Positions 24,361-35,260 of a stretch of 35,318 nucleotides of DNA are shown here, in pieces; position 1 is the stretch's first letter; every line of letters starts with the position of its first letter. The position numbers and the translations under genes were made by a program. Origin of the DNA: Saccoglossus kowalevskii (taxonomy: Eukaryota; Hemichordata; Enteropneusta; Harrimaniidae); contig NW_003144483.1 in NCBI RefSeq assembly GCF_000003605.2, forward strand, positions 1-35,318, given 5' to 3'. The notes under the pieces were generated by a model. That model saw only the letters and a program-made list of their open reading frames with translations, searched no databases and had not been told where the DNA came from.

Positions 24361-24540
24361 ACATCAGCTTTCTATGGTACAATTGCATTCCAGTGACAGC
24401 TTTCTATGGGTACAATTGTATTCAGTGACAGATTCTATTGGTACAATTGTATTTCCAGTTGACAGCTTTCTATGGTACAATTGTATTACCAGTGACAGCC
24501 TTCCTATGGTACAATTGTATTCCAGTGACAGCTTTCTATG
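24311..24540 (+). repeat. Indel-ridden monomers (probable sequence-quality defect)
   Basis: About seven consecutive monomers contain roughly a dozen single-base insertions or losses: AATTTGTATT, AGCTTTCTATGG, CTATGGGTAC, TTCAGTGACAG, CTATTGGTAC, TTTCCAGTTGAC, TATTACCAG, CAGCCTTCCTATGG. The matching region at 32.86-33.06 kb has none of these. Many fall next to short homopolymers or doublets, as consensus errors of noisy reads do. Confidence 0.75.
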
Positions 24541-24683
24541 GTACAATTGTATTCCAGTGATACCAGCTTCTATAGTACAATTGTATTCCAATGATACCAG
24601 CTTCTATACTACAATTGTATTCCAGTGACAGCTTCTATAGTACAATTGTATTCCAGTGACAGCTTCTATGGTACAATTGTATT

Positions 24684-24776
24684 CCAGTGAAACCAGCTTC
24701 AATGGTGTACTAGGGTAAAAACCACACCAGATTCAATGCTACAATTCTATACCAGCTTCTATGGTACAACTGTAAT
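24684..24776 (+). repeat. Type A cassette, copy 11
   Basis: GTAAT-ending subtype. It opens the A-rich right third and lies just downstream of the indel-ridden stretch ending near 24,540. Confidence 0.95.
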
Positions 24777-25023
24777 CCAGTGTTACCAGCTTCTGTGGTA
24801 CAATTGTATTCCAGTGATACCAGCTTCTATGGTACAATTGTATTCCAGTGTCACCAGCTTCTATGGTACAATTGTATTCAAGTGTCACCAGCTTCTATAG
24901 TACAATTGTATTCCAGTGTCACCAGCTTATATGGTACAATTGTATTCCAGTGATACCAGCTTCTATGGTACAATTGTATTCCAGTGTCACCAGCTTCTAT
25001 GGTACAATTGTATTCAAGTGTCA

Positions 25024-25879
25024 CCAGCTTCTATAGTACAATTGTATTCCAGTGATACCAGCTTCTATGGTACAATTGTATTCCAGTGATGCCAGCTTCT
25101 ATGGTACAATTGTATTCCAGAGATACCAGCTTCTATAGTACAATTGTATTCCAGTGCCACCAACTTCTATGGTGCAATTGTATTCAAGTGTCACCAGCTT
25201 CTATGGTACAATTGTATTCCAGTGACATCAGCTTCTATGGTACAATTGTATTCCAGTGATACCAGCTTCTATGGTACAATTATATTCCAGAGATACCAGC
25301 TTCTATAGTACAATTGTATTCCAGTGACACCAGCTTCTATGGTACAATTGTATTCCAGTGATACCAGCTTCTATAGTACAATTGTATTCCAGTGACATCA
25401 GCTTCTATAGTACAATTGTATTCCAGTGACAGCTTCTATGGTACAATTGTATTCCAGTGACATCAGCTTCTATGGTACAATTGTATTCCAGTGATACCAG
25501 CTTCTATAGTGCAATTGTATTCCAATGATACCAGCTTCTATACTACAATTGTATTCCAGTGACAGCTTCTATAGTACAATTGTATTCCAGTGACAGCTTC
25601 TATGGTACAATTGTATTCCAGTGAAACCAGCTTCAATGGTGTACTAGGGTAAAAACCACACCAGATTCAATGCTACAATTCTATACCAGCTTCTATGGTA
25701 AAACTGTATTCCAGTGTTACCAGCTTCTGTGGTACAATTGTATTCAAGTGTCACCAGCTTTTATGGTACAATTGTATTCCAGTGACATCAGCTTCTATGG
25801 TACAATTGTATTCCAGTTACAGCTTCTATGGTACAATTGTATTCCAGTGATACCAGCTTCTGTGGTACAATTGTATTCC
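25024..25879 (+). repeat. Block D3, right copy
   Basis: Counterpart of 8,833-9,688. Here the upstream neighbour is ordinary array, with no trace of island 1. Confidence 0.87.
25618..25710 (+). repeat. Type A cassette, copy 12
   Basis: GGTAAAACTG subtype, 16,191 bp from copy 5 within a colinear matching block. Confidence 0.95.
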
Positions 25880-26395
25880 AGTGACAGCTTCTATGGTACA
25901 ATTGTATTTCAGTGATACCAGCTTCTATAGTACAATTGTATTCCAGAGATACCAGCTTCTATAGTACAATTGTATTCCAGAGATACCAGCTTCTATGGTA
26001 CAATAGTATTCCAGTGACAGCTTCTATAGTACAATTGTATTCCTGTGATACCAGCTTCTATAGTACAATTGTATTCCAGTGACAGCTTCTATAGTACAAT
26101 TGTATTCCAGTGATACCAGCTTCTATGGTACAATTGTATTTCAGTGATACCAGCTTCTATAGTACAATTGTATTCCAGTGATACCAGCTTCTATGGTACA
26201 ATTGTATTCCAGTGACATCAGCTTCTATGGTACAATTGTTTTCCAGTGACAGCTTCTATGGTACAATTGTATTCCAGTGACAGCTTATACGGTACAATTG
26301 TATTCCAGTGACATCAGCTTCTATGGTACAATTGTATTCCAGTGACAGCTTCTATAGTACAATTGTATTCCAGTGACAGCTTCTATGATACAATT

Positions 26396-27071
26396 GTATT
26401 CCAGTGACATCAGCTTCTATGGTACAATTGTATTCCAGTGACAGCTTCTATGGTACAATTGTATTCCAGTGATACCAATTTCTATGGTACAATTGCATTC
26501 CAGTGACAGCTTCTATGGTACAATTGTATTCCAGTGACAGATTCTATGGTACAATTGTATTCCAGTGACAGCTTCTATGGTACAATTGTATTCCAGTGAC
26601 AGCTTCTATGGTACAATTGTATTCCAGTGACAGCTTCTATGGTACAATTGTATTCCAGTGATACCAGCTTCTATAGTACAATTGTATTCCAATGATACCA
26701 GCTTCTATACTACAATTGTATTCCAGTGACAGCTTCTATAGTACAATTGTATTCCAGTGACAGCTTCTATGGTACAATTGTATTCCAGTGAAACCAGCTT
26801 CAATGGTGTACTAGGGTAAAAACCACACCAGATTCAATGCTACAATTCTATACCAGCTTCTATGGTACAACTGTATTCCAGTGTTACCAGCTTCTGTGGT
26901 ACAATTGTATTCCAGTGATACCAGCTTCTATGGTACAATTGTATTCCAGTGTCACCAGCTTCTATGGTACAATTGTATTCAACTGTCACCAGATTCTATG
27001 GTACAATTGTATTCCAGTGTCACCAGCTTCTATGGTACAATTGTATTCCAGTGATACCAGCTTCTATAGTA
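26396..27071 (+). repeat. Block D10, left copy of 2,070-bp duplication
   Basis: Matches 28,466-29,141; the rare CAACTGTCACCAGATTC falls at 26,980 and 29,050, A cores at 26,805 and 28,875. Confidence 0.85.
26785..26877 (+). repeat. Type A cassette, copy 13
   Basis: Plain subtype (GTGTACTAGGG, GTATT ending, TTCTGTGGTAC flank). Followed by the rare CAACTGTCACCAGATTC variant, shared with copy 15. Confidence 0.95.
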
Positions 27072-27177
27072 CAATTGTATTCCAATGATACCAGCTTCTA
27101 TACTACAATTGTATTCCAGTGACAGCTTCTATAGTACAATTGTATTCCAGTGACAGCTTCTATGGTACAATTGTATT

Positions 27178-27270
27178 CCAGTGAAACCAGCTTCAATGGT
27201 GTACTAGGGTAAAAACCACACCAGATTCAATGCTACAATTCTATACCAGCTTCTATGGTAAAACTGTATT
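27178..27270 (+). repeat. Type A cassette, copy 14
   Basis: GGTAAAACTG subtype only 393 bp after copy 13, the shortest A-A spacing in the window. Confidence 0.95.
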
Positions 27271-27930
27271 CCAGTGTTACCAGCTTCTGTGGTACAATTG
27301 TATTCAAGTGTCACCAGCTTCTATGGTACAATTGTATTCCAGTGACATCAGCTTCTATGGTACAATTGTATTCCAGTTACAGCTTCTATGGTACAATTGT
27401 ATTCCAGTGATACCAGCTTCTGTGGTACAATTGTATTCCAGTGACAGCTTCTATGGTACAATTGTATTCCAGAGATACCAGCTTCTATAGTACAATTGTA
27501 TTCCAGAGATACCAGCTTCTATGGTACAATAGTATTCCAGTGACAGCTTCTATAGTACAATTGTATTCCTGTGATACCAGCTTCTATAGTACAATTGTAT
27601 TTCAGTGACAGCTTCTATAGTACAATTGTATTCCAGTGATACCAGCTTCTATGGTACAATTGTATTTCAGTGATACCAGCTTCTATAGTACAATTGTATT
27701 CCAGTGATACCAGCTTCTATAGTACAATTGTATTTCAGTGATACCAGCTTCTATAGTACAATTGTATTCCAGTGACACCCGCTTCTATAGTACAATTGTA
27801 TTCCAGTGATGCCAGCTTATATGGTACAATTGTATTCCAGTGATGCCAGCTTCTATGGTACAATTGTATTTCAGTGATACGAGCTTCTATGGTACAATTG
27901 TATTCCAGTGATACCAGCTTCTATAGTACA

Positions 27931-28651
27931 ATTGTATTCCAGTGGTACCAGCTTCTATGGCACAATTGTATTCCAGTGATACCTGCTTCTATGGTACAAT
28001 TGTATTCCAATGACAGCTTCTATGGTACAATTGTATTCCAGTGACAGCTTCTATGGTACAATTGTATTCAAGTGATACCAGTTTCTATGGCACAATCGTA
28101 TTCCAGTGATACCAGCTTCTATGGTACAATTGTATTCCAGTGATACCAGCTTCTATGGTGCAATTGTATTCCAGTGACAGCTTCTATGGTACAATTGTAT
28201 TCCAGTGATACCAGCTTCTATGGAACAATTGTATTCCAGTGATACCAGCTTCTATAGTACAATTGTATTCCAGTGACAGCTTCCATGGTGCATCTGTATT
28301 CCAGTGACATCAGCTTCTATGGTACAATTGTATTCTAGTGACATCAGCTTCTATTGTACAATTGTATTCCAGTGATACCAGCTTCTATAGTACAAGTGTA
28401 TTCCAGTGATACCAGCTTCTATACTACAATTGTATTCCAGTGATGCCAGCTTCTATGGTACAATTGTATTCCAGTGACATCAGCTTCTATGGTACAATTG
28501 TATTCCAGTGACAGCTTCTATGGTACAATTGTATTCCAGTGATACCAATTTCTATGGTACAATTGCATTCCAGTGACAGCTTCTATGGTACAATTGTATT
28601 CCAGTGACAGATTCTATGGTACAATTGTATTCCAGTGACAGCTTCTATGGT
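27931..28651 (+). repeat. Block D8, right copy
   Basis: Counterpart of 23,090-23,810. It begins with a private GTGGTACCAGC monomer near 27,943, at or next to the join. Confidence 0.84.
28270..28300 (+). repeat. Type C monomer, copy 6
   Basis: The only type C without an upstream B monomer nearby; the copied segment from about 23.1 kb starts after the B monomer. Confidence 0.93.
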
Positions 28652-29141
28652 ACAATTGTATTCCAGTGACAGCTTCTATGGTACAATTGTATTCCAGTGA
28701 CAGCTTCTATGGTACAATTGTATTCCAGTGATACCAGCTTCTATAGTACAATTGTATTCCAATGATACCAGCTTCTATACTACAATTGTATTCCAGTGAC
28801 AGCTTCTATAGTACAATTGTATTCCAGTGACAGCTTCTATGGTACAATTGTATTCCAGTGAAACCAGCTTCAATGGTGTACTAGGGTAAAAACCACACCA
28901 GATTCAATGCTACAATTCTATACCAGCTTCTATGGTACAACTGTATTCCAGTGTTACCAGCTTCTGTGGTACAATTGTATTCCAGTGATACCAGCTTCTA
29001 TGGTACAATTGTATTCCAGTGTCACCAGCTTCTATGGTACAATTGTATTCAACTGTCACCAGATTCTATGGTACAATTGTATTCCAGTGTCACCAGCTTC
29101 TATGGTACAATTGTATTCCAGTGATACCAGCTTCTATGGTA
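28466..29141 (+). repeat. Block D10, right copy
   Basis: Counterpart of 26,396-27,071. The longest open frame of the window (28,907-29,260) lies across its end and is only repeat translation. Confidence 0.85.
28855..28947 (+). repeat. Type A cassette, copy 15
   Basis: Plain subtype, 2,070 bp from copy 13 and in a matching context. Confidence 0.95.
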
Positions 29142-29787
29142 CAATTGTATTCCAGTGTCACCAGCTTCTATGGTACAATTGTATTCAAGTGTCACCAGCT
29201 TCTATAGTACAATTGTATTCCAGTGATACCAGCTTCTATGGTACAATTGTATTCCAGTGATGCCAGCTTCTATGGTACAATTGCATTCCAGAGATACCAG
29301 CTTCTATAGTACAATTGTATTCCAGTGTCACCAGCTTCTATGGTACAATTGTATTCAAGTGTCACCAGCTTCTATGGTACAATTGTATTCCAGTGACATC
29401 AGCTTCTATGGTACAATTGTATTTCAGTGATACCAGCTTCTATGGTACAATTATATTCCAGAGATACCAGCTTCTATAGTACAATTGTATTCCAGTGACA
29501 CCAGCTTCTATGGTACAATTGTATTCCAGTGATACCAGCTTCTATAGTACAATTGTATTCCAGTGACATCAGCTTCTATAGTACAATTGTATTCCAGTGA
29601 CAGCTTCTATGGTACAATTGTATTCCAGTGACATCAGCTTCTATGGTACAATTGTATTCCAGTGATACAGCTTCTATAGTGCAATTGTATTCCAATTATA
29701 CCAGCTTCTATACTACAATTGTATTCCAGTGACAGCTTCTATAGTACAATTGTATTCCAGTGACAGCTTCTATGGTACAATTGTATT

Positions 29788-29880
29788 CCAGTGAAACCAG
29801 CTTCAATGGTGTACTAGGGTAAAAACCACACCAGATTCAATGCTACAATTCTATACCAGCTTCTATGGTACAACTGTATT
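29788..29880 (+). repeat. Type A cassette, copy 16
   Basis: Plain subtype followed by a TTCAAGTGTCACC monomer. First member of the 1,244-bp tandem pair. Confidence 0.95.
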
Positions 29881-31031
29881 CCAGTGTTACCAGCTTCTGT
29901 GGTACAATTGTATTCAAGTGTCACCAGCTTCTATGGTACAATTGTATTCCAGTGACATCAGCTTCTATGGTACAATTGTATTCCAGTTACAGCTTCTATG
30001 GTACAATTGTATTCCAGTGATACCAGCTTCTGTGGTACAATTGTATTCCAGTGACAGCTTCTATGGTACAATTGTATTTCAGTGATACCAGCTTCTGTAG
30101 TACAATTGTATTTCAGAGATACCAGCTTCTATAGTACAATTGTATTCCAGAGATACCAGCTTCTATGGTACAATAATATTCCAGTGACAGCTTCTATAGT
30201 ACAATTGTATTCCTGTGATACCAGCTTCTATAGTACAATTGTATTCCAGTGACAGCTTCTATAGTACAATTGTATTCCAGTGATACCAGCTTCTATGGTA
30301 CAATTGTATTTCAGTGATACCAGCTTCTATAGTACAATTGTATTCCAGTGATACCAGCTTCTATGGTACAATTGTATTCCAGTGACATCAGCTTCTATGG
30401 TACAATTGTATTCCAGTGACAGCTTCTATGGTACAATTGTATTCCAGTGACAGCTTATATGGTACAATTGTATTCCAGTGACATCAGCTTCTATGGTACA
30501 ATTGTATTCCAGTGACAGCTTCTATAGTACAATTGTATTCCAGTGACAGCTTCTATGGTACAATTGTATTCCAGTGACATCAGCTTCTATAGTACAATTG
30601 TATTCCAGTGACAGCTTCTATGGTACAATTGTATTCCAGTGACATCAGCTTCTATAGTACAATTGTATTCCAATGATACCAGCCTCTATAGTACAATTGT
30701 ATTCCAGTGACAGCTTCTATGGTACAATTGTATTCCAGTGACATCAGCTTCTATGGTACAATTGTATTCCAGTGACATCAGCTTCTATGGTACAATTGTA
30801 TTCCAGTGATACCAGCTTCTATGGTACAATTGTATTCCAGTGACAGCTTCTATGGTACAATTGTATTCCAGTGTTACCAGCTTCTATGGTACAATTGTAT
30901 TCCAGTGATACCAGCTTCTATAGTGCAATTGTATTCCAATGATACCAGCTTCTATACTACAGTTGTATTCCAGTGACAGCTTCTATAGTACAATTGTATT
31001 CCAGTGACAGCTTCTATGGTACAATTGTATT

Positions 31032-31124
31032 CCAGTGAAACCAGCTTCAATGGTGTACTAGGGTAAAAACCACACCAGATTCAATGCTACAATTCTATAC
31101 CAGCTTCTATGGTACAACTGTATT
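31032..31124 (+). repeat. Type A cassette, copy 17
   Basis: Same subtype as copy 16, exactly 1,244 bp downstream. Confidence 0.95.
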
Positions 31125-32120
31125 CCAGTGTTACCAGCTTCTGTGGTACAATTGTATTCAAGTGTCACCAGCTTCTATGGTACAATTGTATTCCAGTGAC
31201 ATCAGCTTCTATGGTACAATTGTATTCCAGTTACAGCTTCTATGGTACAATTGTATTCCAGTGATACCAGCTTCTGTGGTACAATTGTATTCCAGTGACA
31301 GCTTCTATGGTACAATTGTATTTCAGTGATACCAGCTTCTGTAGTACAATTGTATTTCAGAGATACCAGCTTCTATAGTACAATTGTATTCCAGAGATAC
31401 CAGCTTCTATGGTACAATAGTATTCCAGTGACAGCTTCTATAGTACAATTGTATTCCTGTGATACCAGCTTCTATAGTACAATTGTATTCCAGTGACAAC
31501 TTCTATAGTACAATTGTATTCCAGTGATACCAGCTTCTATGGTACAATTGTATTTCAGTGATACCAGCTTCTATAGTACAATTGTATTCCAGTGATACCA
31601 GCTTCTATGGTACAATTGTATTCCAGTGACATCAGCTTCTATGGTACAATTGTATTCCAGTGACAGCTTCTATGGTACAATTGTATTCCAGTGACAGCTT
31701 ATATGGTACAATTGTATTCCAGTGACATCAGCTTCTATGGTACAATTGTATTCCAGTGACAGCTTCTATAGTACAATTGTATTCCAGTGACAGCTTCTAT
31801 GGTACAATTGTATTCCAGTGACATCAGCTTCTATAGTACAATTGTATTCCAGTGACAGCTTCTATGGTACAATTGTATTCCAGTGACATCAGCTTCTATA
31901 GTACAATTGTATTCCAATGATACCAGCCTCTATAGTACAATTGTATTCCAGTGACAGCTTCTATGGTACAATTGTATTCCAGTGACATCTGCTTCTATGG
32001 TACAATTGTATTCCAGTGACATCAGCTTCTATGGTACTATTGTATTCCAGTGATACCAGCTTCTATGGTACAATTGTATTCCAGTGATACCAGCTTCTAT
32101 AGTACAATTGTATTCCAATG

Positions 32121-32152
32121 ATACCAGCTTTCTATACTACAATTGTATCCAG
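32121..32152 (+). repeat. Off-length monomers
   Basis: CAGCTTTCTATAC gains a T and TTGTATCCAG loses one. The many parallel CTATACTAC monomers elsewhere lack these changes. Confidence 0.75.
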
Positions 32153-32210
32153 TGACAGCTTCTATAGTACAATTGTATTCCAGTGACAGCTTCTATGGTA
32201 CAATTGTATT

Positions 32211-32303
32211 CCAGTGAAACCAGCTTCAATGGTGTACTAGGGTAAAAACCACACCAGATTCAATGCTACAATTCTATACCAGCTTCTATGGTACAACTGT
32301 AAT
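32211..32303 (+). repeat. Type A cassette, copy 18
   Basis: GTAAT-ending subtype, 1,179 bp after copy 17. A local off-length pair of monomers precedes it at about 32,128-32,150. Confidence 0.95.
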
Positions 32304-32341
32304 CCAGTGTTACCAGCTTCTGTGGTACAATTGCATTCCAG

Positions 32342-32907
32342 TGACAGCTTCTATGGTGCAATTGTATTCCAGTGACAGCTTCTATGGTACATTTGTATTC
32401 TAGTGACAGCTTCTATGGTACAATTGTATTCCAGTGACAGCTTCTATAGTACAATTGTATTCCAGTGACAGCTTCTATGGTACAATTGTATTCCAGTGTC
32501 ACCAGCTTCTATGGTACAATTGTATTCAAGTGTCACCAGCTTCTATAGTACAATTGTATTCCAGTGATACCAGCTTCTATGGTACAATTGTATTCCAGTG
32601 ATGCCAGCTTCTATGGTACAATTGTATTCCAGAGATACCAGCTTCTATAGTACAATTGTATTCCAGTGTCACCAGCTTCTATGGTACAATTGTATTCAAG
32701 TGTCACCAGCTTCTATGGTACAATTGTATTCCAGTGACATCAGCTTCTATGGTACAATTGTATTCCAGTGATACCAGCTTCTATGGTACAATTATATTCC
32801 AGAGATACCAGCTTCTATAGTACAATTGTATTCCAGTAACACCAGCTTTTATGGTACAATTGTATTCCAGTGATACCAGCTTCTATAGTACAATTATATT
32901 CCAGTGA
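32342..32907 (+). repeat. Block D9, right copy
   Basis: Clean counterpart of 23,795-24,360. Its continuation to about 33,060 has no off-length monomers, unlike the left copy's continuation. Confidence 0.84.
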
Positions 32908-33180
32908 CATCAGCTTCTATGGTACAATTGCATTCCAGTGACAGCTTCTATGGTACAATTGTATTCCAGTGACAGATTCTATGGTACAATTGTATTCCAG
33001 TGACAGCTTCTATGGTACAATTGTATTCCAGTGACAGCTTCTATGGTACAATTGTATTCCAGTGACATCAGCTTCTATGGTACAATTGTATTCCAGTGAT
33101 ACCAGCTTCTATAGTACAATTGTATTCCAATGATACCAGCTTCTATACTACAATTGTATTCCAGTGATACCAGCTTCTAT

Positions 33181-34511
33181 AGTACAATTGTATTCCAGTG
33201 ATGCCAGCTTCTATGGTACAATTGTATTCCAGTGACATCAGCTTCAATGGTACAATTGTATTCCAGTGACAGCTTCAATGGTACAATTGTATTCCAGTGA
33301 TACCAATTTCTATGGTACAATTGCATTCCAGTGACAGCTTCTGTGGTACAATTGTATTCCAGTGACAGATTCTATGGTACAATTGTATTCCAGTGACAGC
33401 TTCTATGGTACAATTGTATTCCAGTGACAGCTTCTATGGTACAATTGTATTCCAGTGACAGCTTGTATGGTACAATTGTATTCCAGTGATACCAGCTTCT
33501 ATAGTACAATTGTATTCCAATGATACCAGCTTCTATACTACAATTGTATTCCAGTGAGAGCTTCTATAGTACAATTGTATTCCAGTGACAGCTTCTATGG
33601 TACAATTGTATTCCAGTGAAACCAGCTTCAATGGTGTAATAGGGTAAAAACCACACCAGATTCAATGCTACAATTCTATACCAGCTTCTATGGTACAACT
33701 GTATTCCAGTGTTACCAGCTTCTGTGGTACAATTGTATTCCAGTGATACCAGCTTCTATGGTACAATTATATTCCAGTGTCGCCAGCTTCTAGGGTACAA
33801 TTGTATTCCAGTGACATCAACTTCTATAGTACAGTTGTATTCCAGTGATACCAGCTTCTATAGTACAATTGTATTCCAGTAATGCCAGCTTCTATAGTAC
33901 AATTGTATTCCAGTGACATCAGCTTCTATAGTACAATTGTATTCCAGTGATGCCAGCTTCTATGGTACAATTGTATTCCAGTGATACCCGCTTCTATGGT
34001 ACAATTGTATTCCAGTGATACCCGCTTCTATAGTACAATTGTATTCCAGTGACAGCTTCTATAGTACAATTGTATTCCAGTGTCACCAGCTTCTATGGTA
34101 CAATTGTATTCCAGTGACAGCTTCTATAGTACAATTGTATTCCAGTGATACCAGCTTCTATGGTACAATTGTATTGCAGTGACAGCTTCTATAGTACAAT
34201 TGTATTCCAGTGATACCAGCTTCTATACTACAATTGTATTCCAGTGATACCAGCTTCTATGGTACAATTGTATTTCAGTGATACCAGCTTCAATAGTACA
34301 ATTGTAGTCCAGTGACACCAGCTTCTATAGTACAATTGTATTCCAGTGATACCAGCTTCTATGGTACAATTGTATTTCAGTGATACCAGCTTCTATGGTA
34401 CAATTGTATTCCAGTGACACCCGCTTCTATAGTACAATTGTATTCCAGTGATGCCAGCTTATATGGTACAATTGTATTCCAGTGATGCCAGCAACTATGG
34501 TACAATTGTAT
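33181..34511 (+). repeat. Block D7, right copy
   Basis: Counterpart of 16,081-17,411 with scattered substitutions, for example GTCGCCAGCTTCTAGGG near 33,779 and TACAGTTG near 33,831. Past 34,511 this copy continues as B-type array while the left one continues as A-type. Confidence 0.87.
33613..33705 (+). repeat. Type A cassette, copy 19
   Basis: GTGTAATAGGG subtype, the only one outside the 15.3-17.7 kb cluster. It arrived as part of the block shared with 16-17.4 kb. Confidence 0.95.
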
Positions 34512-35056
34512 TTCAGTGATACCAGCTTCTATGGTACAATTGTATTCCAGTGACATCAGCTCCTATGGTACAATTGTATTCCAGTGATACCAGCTTCTAT
34601 AGTACAATTGTATTCCAGTGATGCCAGCTTCTATAGTACAATTGTATTCCAGTGACATCAGCTTCTATAGTACAATTGTATTCCAGTGATGCCAGCTTCT
34701 ATAGTACAATTGTATTCCAATGATACCAGCTTCTATGGTACAATTGTATTCCAATGATACCAGCTTCTATGGTACAATTGTATTCCAGTGACACCAGCTT
34801 CTATAGTACAATTGTATTTCAGTGATACCAGCTTCTATAGTACAATTGTATTCCAGTGATGCCAGCTTATATGGTACAATTGTATTCCAGTAATGCCAGC
34901 TTCTATGGTACAATTGTATTTCAGTGATACCAGCTTCTATGGTACAATTGTATTCCAGTGATACCAGCTTCTATAGTACAATTGTATTCCAGTGATGCCA
35001 GCTTCTATGGTACAATTGTATTTCAGTGATACCAGCTTCTATGGTACAATTGTATT

Positions 35057-35090
35057 CCAACGATATAAGCTTCTTTGGCACAATTGTATT
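35057..35090 (+). repeat. Type B monomer, copy 11
   Basis: Variant CCAACGATATAAGC preceded by GTATT rather than GTAAT. It lies 34 bp upstream of the second diverged island, whose monomers also carry a CpG near their start. Confidence 0.93.
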
Positions 35091-35124
35091 CCAGTGATAC
35101 CAGCTTCTATGGTACAATTGTATT

Positions 35125-35260
35125 TCAGTGACACCTTCTACGGTGGAACTGTTGTATTCCGATGACATCTTCTTCTATACTATTGTTGTATTCCGATGAT
35201 ACCTTCTTCAATGGAACTGTTGTATTCCGATGACACCTGCTTCTATGGTACAATTGTATT
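35125..35260 (+). repeat. Island 2: four diverged, CpG-bearing monomers
   Basis: Four 34-bp units start at 35,125, 35,159, 35,193 and 35,227. The first three share CTGTTG or ATTGTTG in place of CAATTG, the last three begin CCGATGA, and the box is CACCTTCT, CATCTTCTTCT or TACCTTCTTC. The fourth unit returns to the normal GGTACAATTG half. The array then resumes as normal to the window end. Confidence 0.88.

Larger units (their letters stand above)
29664..32085 (+). repeat. Tandem pair of 1,244-bp higher-order units
   Basis: 29,664-30,841 matches 30,908-32,085 at offset 1,244. Landmarks: A cores at 29,808 and 31,052, GCTTCTGTAGTAC at 30,091 and 31,335, AGCCTCTATAG at 30,681 and 31,925. This is the clearest complete higher-order repeat in the window. 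Confidence 0.87.

Noticed and set aside
24364-24628. Two overlapping open frames with atypical peptide sequence on opposite strands
   Set aside because: Their unusual reading results from the single-base indels in this stretch, not from a gene.
408-35168. About thirty short open frames of 60-117 codons on both strands
   Set aside because: All are translations of the same monomer in rotating phase, they overlap on both strands, start at whichever ATG occurs in CTATGG, GATGCC or the reverse complement, and none has a start context or recognisable domain.
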